From contig NC_088112.1 in assembly GCF_036370855.1 (NCBI RefSeq), positions 14,190,469 to 14,254,468 on the forward strand: a DNA stretch of 64,000 nt, in the 5' to 3' direction. The notes beneath the pieces were generated by a model that had not been told where the DNA came from, did not search any database, and saw only the letters and a list, made by a program, of their open reading frames with translations. Made by a program: the position numbers and the translations under genes. Of the stretch, positions 1 to 11,775 are shown piece by piece; the stretch's first letter is position 1, and every line of letters starts with the position of its first letter. Source of the DNA: Dromaius novaehollandiae (taxonomy: Eukaryota; Chordata; Aves; Casuariiformes; Dromaiidae).

Positions 1-2919
1 AAATAGGGAGCAAGAACTCCTAGGAGCGTCTCCAGGAGACGCACCGGCAGGTAAGCAGAGCAAATCACATGGTTGGCGGCTAGCGCCAAGAGCTGAGTGC
101 CGAGAGGCTCTGCCACCGGCTCCCTGCGCGCCTCCGAGAGCATCCTTAAGCACGAGTCAAACCCCTGCGCTCAGGAGAGTGCAAAGCAGAAGCTTTGCTG
201 AAAGCCAGATGCTGCATCCAAGCCAAACTTTCCCGAGTTACAGTCAGAGATTCGAAGGTAGGAGTGTGAGCCAGCCAACAGCCCTGATGTCATGGCTATA
301 AAACAGCCCTCCCCTGACAGCTAGGCTTTAAAGAGCTAACAACCAAAAGGGAGCTAATTAATTTGCAACATCACTCCTTTAAAGAAAACCTCAGAGCAGT
401 GACAAGGTTTTAACCACCCAGTAGCTCATCATGGCGATGACCAGTTGGATTCAGGTCTGTCCTGTCCCAACCCGCAACCCCGCTCGCTCCAGGCTCCTCT
501 CAAGGCCAGTTTGCTGGGTCTCAGTTCCTCATGCCGAGTCCAGACACCCAGGAACAGCGATGAGCCACATCAGCCTCAAGGCTTCCTCTGGGGCACTGCA
601 GAGTCCCTCGGGGAAACCGCCTCGTTGCTCCCTTTGCCATCACTGTCAACAGCACACAGCCAACCGCTTCTGACCCCCGGAGCAGGGGACATGCTGGGGA
701 CAGGAAAGGGGCACAGCCGGTCACGCTGCAGACCTCTGACGGGGTCAGACCCGTGTGCTTAGACAGGCAGCCTGGGAGGGGACAGACACGACTGAATCAG
801 CAGCCCAGCCATGCACGATCACCCCACAGGGCCTGCTCTGCCTCTGGTGCAAGACCTGGGGACCGGAGGGGTGAGGAGGAAAGTGGCGCTCTGCACTTTG
901 AGCTTGCCATCGGTTGCAGGCTGAGGCAGCCCCACGCATTCAGGAGGCTGCCAGAGCATGGCCCAAGCCCAGGCAAAGCGCAAGCAGCGAGGCCCCAGCT
1001 GCAGGCAGAGGCCACAAATGATGGATATGTGTGCAGACACTCCCTCCCGACCCACGCCAGCATCACCAGCTCCCCCACTGCCAGCAGCTATCGATGTCCT
1101 CAGGACGGCAGTGGGAGAAGCAATCAATGAAGCATGGCTCTCCGGTGAGGTGCTGCTCGCGCTGCCTGCCCGGCGAGGCTGGATGGTTCCTGTGGCAGCG
1201 CCAGGTCCAGTTGTGCTGAATGCGGCACCACATGCAGCCGCAGTGGCCAGGCCATGCCTTCCCAGCCAGCTCCTACAAGGATGGGGCACTGCACGTCCAG
1301 CTGCAGCATGGGAGCATGTGGAAGCAGCTCAGCCAACACCTGCCCCACGCTGTCTCCAGGAATCCAGACAACACCAACACATCACACTGCCCCGGGTCCA
1401 AGAGCTCTGCCACTGCGCAGAGGCTGGCTGCTGATGACCGGCAGTGTGACAGCATTTCCACATGGCGTACACCTGGAAGAGGCAGGCGAGGAGCCCGAGC
1501 AACGCCCCTCCAATGCTACAGCATGGCCAGCCGCTGGTAGTAGCTTTGGTCAGTGCTTTTGGGCCAGGTCAAGGGATGTGGAGTCTGTCTAATCGCCCTC
1601 CTCCAGCGAGCCTGACTCTCACCCTGGCCAACAAGACCTGTGACATCTCAAGCAAGCTGGGCCCTCCACACTACACAGCAGCCTTAGGTAGCTCCCTGCC
1701 TGCAGGGGCTGCACATACCCAGCTCTCATCCCAGAGGACTCCGCAGGCTGAACTCGGCTGCTTCGCGGTGAACAGGCGGCCCACCCTCTCCCTCGCTAAA
1801 GCCAGAGGTCAGCAGAATTCAAGCCTCCACGAGCCCAGGCTCTTTAAGACACCATCTGCCGCTGCAGACATGTGCTGCCTCCCTTGCCCCATATATAGGT
1901 CAGGTCTGTCACAGGATTAGCTGGGGTGATTTGAGTGGTGTGAGCACATCTCCCCCTTGAGATATGCTCCCCCCCCCATCCTCTCCCCCAGCATGCCAAC
2001 AACTTGCATCCACACTCTCTGGCCTCTCCCTCAAGTTCAGGGGGAGGGAGAGGTCCCAGATCCTCCTCCACCCTCCCCAAGGCCTGGCAAACAAGTGGGA
2101 AGAGGCTGGCATCCAGAAGTTCCCAGGCTGCAGAGGGGCCAGGAGGAGTGTCCCCATCCGACCCAAAGGTCTGTCACAAATGCCACAGGGTCAAGTGCTT
2201 CTCCTCTGGGGAGAGGAGAAGGTGAGGAGCTCCCTCCCTGCGCCACGCAACTCGGCGAAGTTAACTTCGCTGGCAAGGGAGGCAGGACGCCTCTGCTGCG
2301 ATCACACGCCACCCACTCACACCCCCAGAATGACAGCACTCCCGTCAAACGCCTCCAGCCACACACACGTGGAAGATGCTGACATGAGGAACAAGTAGCT
2401 GCACAGGCAGCGGAACTGATAAAGCCTGGTTTCCTGTCGATCTCTCCCACGTGGATTCTCTGATGTCTAATAGCAAGACTGAGCTGCACTGCAGAGGGAG
2501 CGCTAAGAGCATCTTTCTTCCCATGAGCCAGAACCTATAGCAAGCTAATACCTCTGAGACAGCTACCACACTGTCAGTCTTGACTGAAACGATTCAGCAG
2601 GTTCAAAGTGGAGGAGAGAAGGCTTGCAAATAGACAGCAAGCTTGCACATGTCTTCATTTTCTCAGGACAGGGTAGATAATCCACAGAGATATCCCCACC
2701 TTTCTTCGTTTGCTCCCAAAACACCTGCGTGACCTGGATATCGCGTCCAGAATGTTGCTGGTGCAGCAGCTGGATCCAGCTTGGGTACCTCTGCAGCTCA
2801 GCAGCATCAAGCAACGGGAAGTGTCCTCTATTGCCCTTCCCTCCCTGCAGCAGGCTAGAAAGCAGGCATCCTGGGTCAGCTTTCAACAGCTGTTGCCACA
2901 GATACAGGTCCTCACAGTC

Positions 2920-3290
2920 TAGGGGACCTCCCACGATGGGTACTGTGCAGCCCTTGGTGGGCTCTCCTCCCATGGACACAAGCACTTTGAACCCATGCAC
3001 ACCTCTGTCTTTTCTGGTGTCCTGCAGCAGCGAGTTCCACAGCTCGGTTACACACGGGTGGGGAAAAAAAAAGCTAATGCTGCCACATTCGTCTCCGACC
3101 CACTGCCTGGACAGTCCCCCCCAGGCCCTCTCCTACTGCAAGACCCAGCAGTTGAGGACTGATTACTGCTTTTCCCCTCACCTTTTTGTTCTCCTTTCAG
3201 ATAGCTCTTTTCTAAAACGAAGAGACCCAACCTCTCCTTTGGCAGAGCCACCCCAAGGAGCAGGGATCCAACCCCATGCCTATCCCCATA
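2920..3290 (-). mobile_element. CR1-like LINE 3' remnant
   Basis: The stretch resembles the untranslated 3' part of CR1-type LINEs as usually seen in antisense. It has a segment ending in 'TTTGAACCCATGCA', then 'GAGTTCCACAGCTCGGTTA', then an A-rich tract, and later 'CTCTTTTCTAAAACGAAGAG'. The order and spacing of these blocks are those of the CR1/L3 tail read on the opposite strand, so the element would lie on the minus strand. No reverse-transcriptase frame is seen. It is an old 5'-truncated copy; its boundaries are approximate. Confidence 0.5.
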
Positions 3291-6200
3291 CGAGGTCTCT
3301 GGGAGTTCCCAGCTCACCTGCCACCTCTCCACATGCATCCTTCTACTCCAGCCCGCTCTCTACACGCTGTGGACAGTATTAATAGCATCTGCCAAGCAAA
3401 CGGCCAAGGGCAGAAGGAGCTGGGCTCCAGACACCTTCCCTGCTGCTCCGCCGGCTGGGCGCAGACTGGACCCCTCCGCCTCCCCTCCCGTGCTCGCGGT
3501 GGCCCTTCTGCCGTCGCACAGGAAGCAGCACAGAGTGGTAGTGTCTGGTTTCGCGGCTCCAGCAAAAGGATGCAGGCAGAGCCAGAAGCTGGCGGATAGC
3601 AAAGAGCAATTTCGTTACCATTCAGCAAAACGAAGCGTCTCTCGAAAACGCTACTGACAATCAGGAAGTTGGGTTGGGTGTTTTGTTTTGTGTTTTAAGA
3701 AGCCCACAGGGACACTGACAACCTGCAATAATCATCTTCAGAAAGGAGCTCACAGAAATTTATGATTTTCAGCAATGATTTACTCTGTTTTGTCCTTGGT
3801 TTAAAAATTGCCAAGAGGACGCTTACAAGATGCACTGAAACAGGCACTGACCACTGCCTTAAGTGTGAAAGAAGCTTGCTACAATGTCTCCCCACTACAA
3901 CCACTCACAGAGAACCCCTCCCCAGTGCCTGGGTATGGTTTTAAGAGAAAAAGCATGATTTCCAAGCTAACAGCCCCTGTGCACAAAGCGCGACTGTGCA
4001 GTGACAACAGAGCAGCCTGGGGCACAGGAGCTGGCTGACCCCTGCTACAGCTTTTGCCGGTGGATTTTTATTGTTCACCACTTTCCCAAAGTGCAGGCAC
4101 GGAGAAAAAAGCAACTAAGACACTTGGATCAAAGAGCAAACACAGCCAGCGAGCCCCACCAGAACAGCAGGGAAAAGACGACCTGCCGGAGAGCATTGTG
4201 GCTCAGGGCTGCCTGGGCAGGGGAAGGAAGGATCAGAGCATCGACCCTCCCTTTCTGTAGGTGACAGGGAGAGGTGCTGGAGCCCTTGGTCACCGCGATG
4301 CAGGGTCACCCAAGAGAAAGCTGCTGCTAGCACACAGCATTGCAGGCCAGACCTCTGCTCTGCACAGTCGCGCTGAAAACCCTTGTCCTGCCTTCCTGGG
4401 TAGCCAAGGAAAGCCCAGAGCTACAGCTTCACAGCCGGTGAGGCCAAATCTCCAGAGACCAGGATGCAGCTGGAAAATAAGATTCCCCAGACCCAAGGCC
4501 CATCAGGAGCACTGCTTGCTGGGGACACTGCTCATCTCGGCCTCTGCCACGCACACAGCAAAGCGGGGAGTCCTCCCAAACTACCCCCACTCTGGAAAAC
4601 CCAGAAAACCGCACACCTGCCCCTGCGAAGAGGAAGATGGCACAAACACAGCAGCTATCAGCCAAGCGCTGAGATGGCATCAGCGGGGGCACAAGAGCGG
4701 ATGAAACCCTCCTGTCTGGCAGTCCTGGCCCCGCCTCACCCCCCATGCACACGGTCTTGCAGTCTCTTCTCCTCCGCTGCGTGCTGACAGAGAGCAGCAT
4801 CCCCCTGCCAGGAAATGACACCCACCCCGGCCATGGGAGACTGAGGACCTGTGGGTGCAAGGACGAAGGAAAAGAAAAACACCTGGGGTGACGTTGCCCA
4901 AGAAATTTGCAGGCTGGCTCCTCCCAAAACCTTTGTGAGCACACGACACAGATCCGCACTGCTCCCCTCTAAAACCAGCTTGTGCTGGGGAGCCACGGCA
5001 TGTCCCCACTCAGCTCAGTGGGTGCACAGCTCAGGGCCTGGCACTGCTGAGCTCCTGCCAGGCCAATGTCACAGGGCCTTCAGGAGGGCTCCCCAGCATC
5101 AGCTCATTTCCAGGACATTTTAGCAGCCTCTGAAAGCTTCACACATCAAACAGGCACCCTAACCATTGAGCCTGCCTGCTGGAGCACCTCCTGGGGTATG
5201 CAAATGCCTTGGCCAGCCATCCACCTCGCACAGGACAGGTGGCAAACCACGTTGCTCTGGCTCGCTCTGAGCAGGGAGCCAAGAGATGCGAGGGAAGATG
5301 CTGTGCATCAGCTTTTCAATTCAGAGATGAGAAATCAAAACCATCAAAAAGCTCCCTGCTTTTCTGCCAAAAACTAGTGCTGCACTGCTTACCGCTGGCT
5401 GCCCAGCTACCACCTCCCCAGCCATGCCCCGCGGCCAAGCTCACGTGACCGTGAAGTGGATGCACACAGTAGGAGTGGCTGTAGTGACAGTATTACAGCT
5501 TGTGTCGGACACACATCTAAGCCCAGCAAATCCCAGCGCTCTGCAGCTCTCATTTACAAACCCCACACGCTTTGCACAGGTAGACAGGCTTCAACGGGAG
5601 CTCGGCATCCACAGCGCTGGGAAACCACCCAGGTAGGGCCGCACCTGAGGAGCTGACAACACAGCAAGCTCAGAGCTCCCACACTTGCTGACGTCCACCA
5701 ACGCAAGGAAGAGTCTGTGCCAACCCACAGGGACAGGGAGAGCTGTTCTTCACCAGCCCTCATTCAGGCTGGGGGTCTGTGCTGGGCCAACTCAGCCCAC
5801 CACGCTACAACGTGTCTCCAGCCCCAGCCCCTGTGCCATCTCAGCGTGCTTCTCCCCTTGCGGATATTCCCACCCCAGGCCAGCGATGGGCACCCTGGGG
5901 AAGCAGGGACTTTTGACAGGACAAACAGGACTTTGCCACATCCTACTCCACTCCAAGCCACTTCACTTCTGTCCACGCCACTGCCCCAGGGTGGCAGGAC
6001 TTCACTGGCTCTTCGCACACCTGGAAGAAGTGCTGCAAGCCAAAGCCCTACCTGCTGGCTGTTATTTCATTCCTCTAACAGGTCCATAAAACAGGGATAA
6101 TTAAATCTCCCCTAAACTCTCTTCCATTTAAAATAAAAATCTATAGTCCCTATTTCATTAGCTGGCTCTGGGTTTTACAGCTTGATCAATTCCTCTGCAC

Positions 6201-7854
6201 AGAGCTCTGGTCCCAGGCAGGCAGACACAAAACACACAGCGAGCAGCTTCCACTGTGCAAATCAATGGGGATTTGCAAAGTCTCCTTTCCCCGTTCTTTG
6301 TTCTGCGCTCACTAAACGGGAGCCATACAGTGTGTCAGGTAGGGGCGGCATGTTTCACTGCTCAAGGGAACGTCACTTCCATGCGCTGCTTCAGAAGTCA
6401 GATTTAGTGCCTGGCAAGAGCAGAGGCAGTGGCAACGCTCCTCCAGCACCGGGGTGGAGGGAGAGCCCAGCACAGTGCCCCTGGAACGCAGCACAACCCG
6501 AAGGGCATGGCAGCCCAGCACCGCAGGTCAGGTGCATGGCGGGGTAACGCCTCTCTGCTCACTTCTAGGCAAGGGTTGACCAGGCCCAGCTCTCACGACC
6601 CACCTCTGGAGCCAGAGCCCTTCGCAAGCACCAACCAGGAGCCAAAAGGAGCAGCCTGGGGCTGCAAGAGGGGAGCACCAGCCAGAGCTGGCTGCTGCTG
6701 CGACCTCCCTGCGCACAAAGCGGAAGAGGCTCAGCTCCGAGACCTGAGCACACAGGCTCACCACTTCCTGCCCTTCCCAGCCCTCTGCTTCTGCCCTGCC
6801 ACGCACTGCCTTCCCCGTGCGAGTGTGCCAGGCCGGTCGCTGGAGCAGCCGGGGCTCCAGATGGCTCTCACCACCCCTGCAAACCTCTCCCTTCGTTGCA
6901 GCGGGGAGCTACCGGCTCCTGGCAGCAGATGGAGGGACCACAGCAGCAGCGAGAGCTGCACAGATACCAGACGGCAGGGCGCCTGCCTGCCCACGGAGCG
7001 GAGATCAGCACCCGGCTCCTGCTCTGCACCCCACGCTGGCACTGGCGGCTGCAGCCAGCCTGTGCCTGGTGGAGGGCACCGTCCCTTCCTCATCCCCGCA
7101 GGGTGCCCAGGCCGCAGGACCAGGATGACATGTACCAGAGGTGGCTTCAAGCAGACCACAGCTGTGTCACCCCAGGCAGCTCTGGCCCAAGGCCGGTGCC
7201 TAAATGCCACCCACCACACCACTTCACTCCAAACACACATTGCTCCCTTAGACCTTTGGTCAGACATAAAGCAGCGAGAGGCCCAGTAGTTCCTGTCCTG
7301 CTAGTGCCAGGACAGACCACAGGGAGCGCGCCGAAGGGACGGCCCAGCAGCCACAGCCATGAGGTGCTCTGACCTGGCTGCACGAGGCTGGTGGTGGACA
7401 GACCGCACTGCATGGGCCCTAACCCTGACCTCTGCCAGTCTGCCCGAGGGCAGGCTAGCATGGCTGTGGTCATATCTCCGCGAGGGGATGTCAGGGTAGG
7501 TCCCTGGGACGCAGGAACAGCCACCAGTCAGAGTGCCCCAGCTCCAAGCAAGGCTGGGGGGGGACAAAGCCCCACAGCCTGGCTGTGACTCCTGGTGCAG
7601 CATGGCTCTGTGCAGAGAGGAGTTGCACCTGAGCCTCCCGAATCCACCCAGGCAGCTCCCACCTCCCGTGCCAACACCCGCCCTGGCCCTGCCGACGCTG
7701 CCACCCGAGCAGAGGGAGGGAGATGGGCCGCAGGGCACCCGCCAAACCAAATCCCACAGCCCGAGAGACTTGCCGACGCAGAGCACAGCTCCTGCAGCCT
7801 GGCCAGCTTCAAAGCAAACACCCAAAGGTGACAAACAAAGGCACCCAGCAGGCA

Positions 7855-7950
7855 CTCCGCATTAGCAGTATTTTTAGACACCGCTATGGAGCCGGCCTTA
7901 TTATTTTCATTGCAACGTGCATAATTACCCACCATGCACTGCAGTGACAT
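7855..7950. promoter_or_regulatory. AT-rich island, candidate conserved noncoding element
   Basis: A compact block of about 95 bp with low GC sits abruptly inside very GC-rich sequence. It has several homeodomain- and POU-type AT motifs (for example TTATTATTTTCATTG and GTGCATAATTA). There is no coding signal and no repeat-family resemblance that I can name. The contrast with its flanks is what makes it look selected rather than drifting. Function is inferred only. Confidence 0.25.
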
Positions 7951-9167
7951 CAGACGGCAGCCTGCTCCCATCCGACAGCCGGCAAGGCCAGGCCCGCGCC
8001 TGCTCCTCTGCCCGCCACCCCAGCTACCGGGACAGATCCGGCCTCCGCAGCCTCCATCCTGCGCATCTCCCCGGGGCACGGTGTCACTGCTCCACGCAGG
8101 AGCTGCGCATCCCAGGGGATCAGGTCCTCGGGAAGCAGCGAAGGAGCCGAAACAGGTGCAGGTGGCCCAGGGGAGGTGAGAAGAGAGGCTGGACGAGGCA
8201 AGGACACAGCGCAGCGAGGAGCAAGGTGAAGCTCTGGAGCCACAGACGCGCAGGCAAGACCCGCTCAGCTGGCTGCCCGAGAGGCAAGGGGCCGGGCTCG
8301 CGGCGCGCGGGCTGCGCCCAAGACGCCACAGCGAGACCGGGACGCGCTCGTAGGAAGATGTGTTGGCCCGACAGCAGAGAGACGGCATCCGCCTTGGCAC
8401 AGGCTGCTGACAGAGTTCAACCGGCCGAACTTCTGCCTGAGAAAGCGAACCCCGGCGTGTAGCCCCAAACCCGGGGCTCCTTCAGCCCTGTGGAGCCTGG
8501 GCTGTAGGTTTAGCACATCCCAAGGTATTGACACCCCCATTCCCGCACAACCTCTGCTCGCGAGCCCGGCCTGCCACACGCGTGCTGCCTGCGACCGTGC
8601 CAGGGGGTCTGCAGCAAAACGTGCCTCCCATTCCCCGCCGGGTCCAGGAGCCATCGCCACTGCCTGGGGTTTATTTATTTCCAAGCAGCTTCCCCATTTA
8701 CGACTTTCTCAAGAGTTTCGCCACTTCCCCTTCCGCCCCTCCATCCCTCCCGAGCGGGGCGGGAGGCGGCAGATTTCAGGTCAGGCAGCACCGCGCCAGG
8801 AACGGCGGCGGCAGCTGGAGCAGTGTTATGTTGTCCTATAAAAAGTGCCCTTCGAGCCAGCAGCACCGAACTCAGCCTCGACGCAAGCCGCCGACTCGTG
8901 CGCAGCCGGAGACGCGCCGGTGCAGAAACAGGGCGGCCCTGGGAGAGAGGACAAGACCACGGCCCGGTGGCAGGGGGGTGACCTCGGGGCAGCCCCCGCT
9001 CTGCCAGCCAAGCCCCAAAGGGACGCGAGTGCCCAGCGCAGCCCACCCCGATGCCCCAAGCAACCTGAGGCACCCGGCACGGCCCTGCTCTCCCTGGGGG
9101 GCTCCCGCAGAGCCGGGTGGCTTTTTCTGCCCGTCCCTGGCGGCAGCCACCCCAGCACACCCACTCC

Positions 9168-9672
9168 CGGGGCACCGGGCCCTGCTCGCCCACCCCCCAC
9201 GTCCAGCCCCGGTGCACGGGGTCCTGCTGCCCCCCACGACCGGCTCTCCCGTGCGCTGGGCCCCGGTGCACCGGGCCCTGCTTGCTCCCTTTCCGCTTGC
9301 ATCAGGCCCTGCCCGTGCATCCGCCACCATGCACCGGTGCACCGGGCCTGCCCGCCCCCTTTCCCCGGGGCACCAGCCCTGCCTCCTTCCGCGGTGCACC
9401 GGGCCCTGCCAGCCTTTTTCCCAGTGCACCGGGCCCTGCCAGCCTTTTTCCCGGTGCACCGACCCTGCCTGTCCCCTTTTCTCGGTGGACCAGGTCCTGA
9501 CCCCTTCTCGGTGCACCGGCTCTGCCTGCCCCGGTGTACCGGGCCCTGCCCGCCCCCCTTCCCCGGTGCATCGGGTTTTACCACCGTGCACCGGGCCCTG
9601 CCCGCCCCCCTCTCCGGTACACCGGGCCCTGCCCGCCCCCTTCCCCCGGTGCACCGGGCCCTGCCCGCCCCG
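9168..9672. repeat. GC-rich minisatellite, ~30 bp unit
   Basis: About 16-18 imperfect tandem copies of a unit built around CGGTGCACCGGGCCCTGCC followed by a C-rich spacer (CGCCCCCTTCCC or AGCCTTTTTCC). The core GGTGCACC is self-complementary. Units vary from about 22 to 35 bp through changes in the spacer. The array sits inside the CpG island and ends next to the GGGCTC hexamer run. Confidence 0.85.
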
Positions 9673-9690
9673 TGCAACCACCCCCTTGCC

Positions 9691-9737
<47 letters not shown>

Positions 9738-9738
9738 C
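9691..9738. repeat. (GGGCTC)n simple repeat
   Basis: Roughly eight uninterrupted GGGCTC hexamers. They read as Arg-Ala or Gly-Leu dipeptides in overlapping frames, which explains the artificial repeat tracts in conceptual translations of this island. Confidence 0.95.
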
Positions 9739-10864
9739 CGGGCGCCGCCGCTCCCGCACCTACCGGAGGCGCCGCCCCCGCTGCTCGCCCGCTCTGCCCG
9801 GCGCACGAAGGCCGCTCGGTGCCTGCCCCGGCCCTGCCCGCGGCTCAGCCCGCTCGCATGGCGCGGCCGCCGGGCCCGCCGGGCTCGGTGTCCGTCCCGA
9901 TGCCGCTCCCGCTCCGGCCTCGGCCCGGCCTCAGCCCCGCCTCATGGTGCCCCCGCGCCCGCCGCGCCGATGGAACCGGCCGCGCCGCGCCGCCAGCCCC
10001 CCCCGCCGCCCGAATGGGCGCGCCCGCCCTCCCACCGCCCTACTGCGCCTAAGAGCGGCGCCGCCGAAACCGCGAGGCGCTGCGCCGAGCCGCGGGGCGC
10101 TCTGCGCCGTAATGCTCCGAGCGGCAGCGCACTTGCCAGCTCGGCGGGTAGGGCTGGGGGCGTCCCGGGGCAGCCCCGGGGGGCCTGGCTGGGGGTGTCC
10201 CGGGGCAGCCCTGGGCGATTTTGGGGGTATTCTGGGTCAGCCCTGCTTCCCCTCCCCCCAGTATGGGGGGCAGGGATCTCTGGAGCTGGATGTCCTGGGG
10301 GAACCCCGGTGCCCTCCCGCCATCCCTGCTGCAGAGCTGCCCGGCGCCCTGACCTCCACCCCCTGCCAGTCAGTGGGGGCGAAGGGGCCAGGGAAACCCG
10401 GGCCAGGGTGCCGCAGGCCCTCGGGGGCTGGGGCTGACAAGGCCCGCGCCCCCGCCTCCCAGCCCTCTTCTGCCTGAGCGGAGCCACACAATCCGCCCTT
10501 GTCCCCGGCCGGCCCCAAGTAGGTCAGGGAGGCTGGGCTGAGCCCCCCGCCGCCCCGGGGAACCGCCGGGTGGGGCCACAGAGACCCAGGCTGCTGCCGG
10601 CTGTCCCCGACCCGGGGGACGGGGGGCCATCCCCAGCACCCTCAGCCCTTTTCGGAGGGCAGCCCCCTCTGTCCCGGGCGGTTTGGGGTTCCTCTGCCTG
10701 GCTCTGGGCCCTGCCGCGCTCCTGGCACCCGTGGGAGCTGCGGGGACGGCACCCAGTGCGGAGATCCAGGGGACTGCAGCTGGGGAGCGAGCACAGGGCC
10801 AGGCCAGACTGGGGGGGGTGAGCTCAAGGAAGGAGGAAGGTGACAGAAGGATTTCTCACCCCCT

Positions 10865-10978
10865 AATTCCAGTTAATGATTGATGAACCTGTTTACTGCA
10901 GGAGGCAAAGGTCCCCTGCAGCATCGGGGTGTGGGCGCGGGCGGCCGCCCGGCAGCATCCTCGCGGAGCCGGCCGCAG
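10865..10978 (+). promoter_or_regulatory. CDHR2: Probable CDHR2 promoter and noncoding exon 1
   Basis: Three motifs of epithelial (gut, liver, kidney) regulators lie within 45 bp: an HNF1-like site GTTAATGATTGAT at 10872-10884, a forkhead site TGTTTAC at 10890-10896, and an HNF4-like GGCAAAGGTCC at 10904-10914. They are followed by GC-rich sequence ending in a strong donor, GGCCGCAG|GTAAGG, with the exon end at 10978. The next plausible acceptor, GTGCCCGCAG, opens an exon at 11762, 14 bp before the CDHR2 start codon. This fits a noncoding first exon spliced to the signal-peptide exon. The start of transcription is not visible; no clear TATA box is present. Confidence 0.55.
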
Positions 10979-11775
10979 GTAAGGGATGCCGGCCCCGGCC
11001 CCAGCCCCGTGGGCCAGCAGCGATGGGAGGCGGTGGGTGTCCGGGTGCAGGGAAGACCTCTGGCCGTGGCCTGAGGAGGGGGGCAGCCGCGGCGGCATTA
11101 CAGCTTACGCCTGGGCTCCAAGCACTGCCCTGGACAGCCCCATTGAGCTGGGGGCGATGGAGCCCCCAGTCATGCCCAGGGGAGGGTCCCGCGGGTCCCA
11201 AACACCTGCCTGGTCTGCTGTGCCCTGGTGCCAGCCCTGTCCCCGCCATGCTGCGGCCCCGAGGAGCCCGTGTCCAGGCTCCCATGGGATCTGGCACTGC
11301 AGGAGAGCAGCAATCCCATCCTGGGCTCTCCCAAATGTGTGCTGCAGCTCAGGGGCGCAGGCGGCTCCGGCACGCCAGCGCTGTGGGGCTGGCAGTGCCT
11401 GGGGGACGCCCCTGTGGGCTCTCCCCTGGCAGCTCCCCGGTGGATCAGCTGGGCCCCCAGCAAACCAAGCCCTCCGGGCTTGCAGGATGGGCTGTCCCCG
11501 TGCCTGGAGGCTGCCAGTGGCCCAGGGCCCATGGTGGGCTGCGAAGAGGCGCAGCTTGCCCCATACACTGCTTCGGGGACAGGGCAGAGCCCAGCGTCTT
11601 GCTCCCCAGCACACTCAGCCCCACTCGGCTCAGCGGAGGGGATCGTCCTGAACTGAACCCCTGCTGCCTGGGGGGCTGCTCCCGGGGAAGGGGCCAGGAC
11701 ACCCAGCGGGAGAGGCCGGCTGCTGACCCCGAGGCGTAGGGTCTCCGGTGCTGTGCCCGCAGGCTCCCCGGCAGG

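Larger units (their letters stand above)
1..8690. other. Noncoding flank, no gene recognised
   Basis: I found no coding exon with a recognisable protein family on either strand here; the open frames are short, overlapping and of biased composition. By human synteny the gene left of CDHR2 would be RNF44 on the minus strand, but I looked for its RING-H2 and proline-rich exons and did not see them, so any RNF44 overlap would have to be intron or 5' UTR. Local AT-rich patches lie near 290-420, 3600-3830, 6060-6180 and 7855-7950. The first includes a TATAAA string near 298-303 and TAATTAAT near 355-362, with no other promoter evidence. Confidence 0.6.
8720..10160. promoter_or_regulatory. CpG island, possible minus-strand promoter (RNF44?)
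   Basis: Dense CpG and GC content, highest at about 9690-10160, marks a CpG island. On the minus strand a good splice-donor context (CTCCG|GTAGGT) places a possible first-exon end at 9774. RNF44 is the expected minus-strand neighbour upstream of CDHR2 in mammals, so this may be its 5' end. No RNF44 protein sequence is visible in the window, so the link rests on synteny alone. Long open frames through this island come from the absence of AT-rich stop codons and are not genes. Confidence 0.35.

Noticed and set aside
26-42. Inverted repeat GCGTCTCC-A-GGAGACGC
   Set aside because: A single 8-bp hairpin without context; expected by chance in a window of this size.
2563-3000. 145-codon minus-strand frame
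   Set aside because: It largely overlaps or adjoins the CR1-like remnant, and no domain is recognised.
6060-6120. MIR-like string (ATAAAACAGGGATAATTAAAT)
   Set aside because: It resembles the MIR core region only over a few short words; too diverged to call. A similar weak trace near 33635-33720 was also set aside.
8528-10477. 649-codon plus-strand and 530-codon overlapping frames
   Set aside because: They span a CpG island and minisatellite; composition is Pro/Ala/Arg-rich in every frame, as in stop-poor GC-rich DNA.
1-10800. RNF44 coding exons
   Set aside because: Expected by synteny, but none of its recognisable protein sequence was found on the minus strand in the window.
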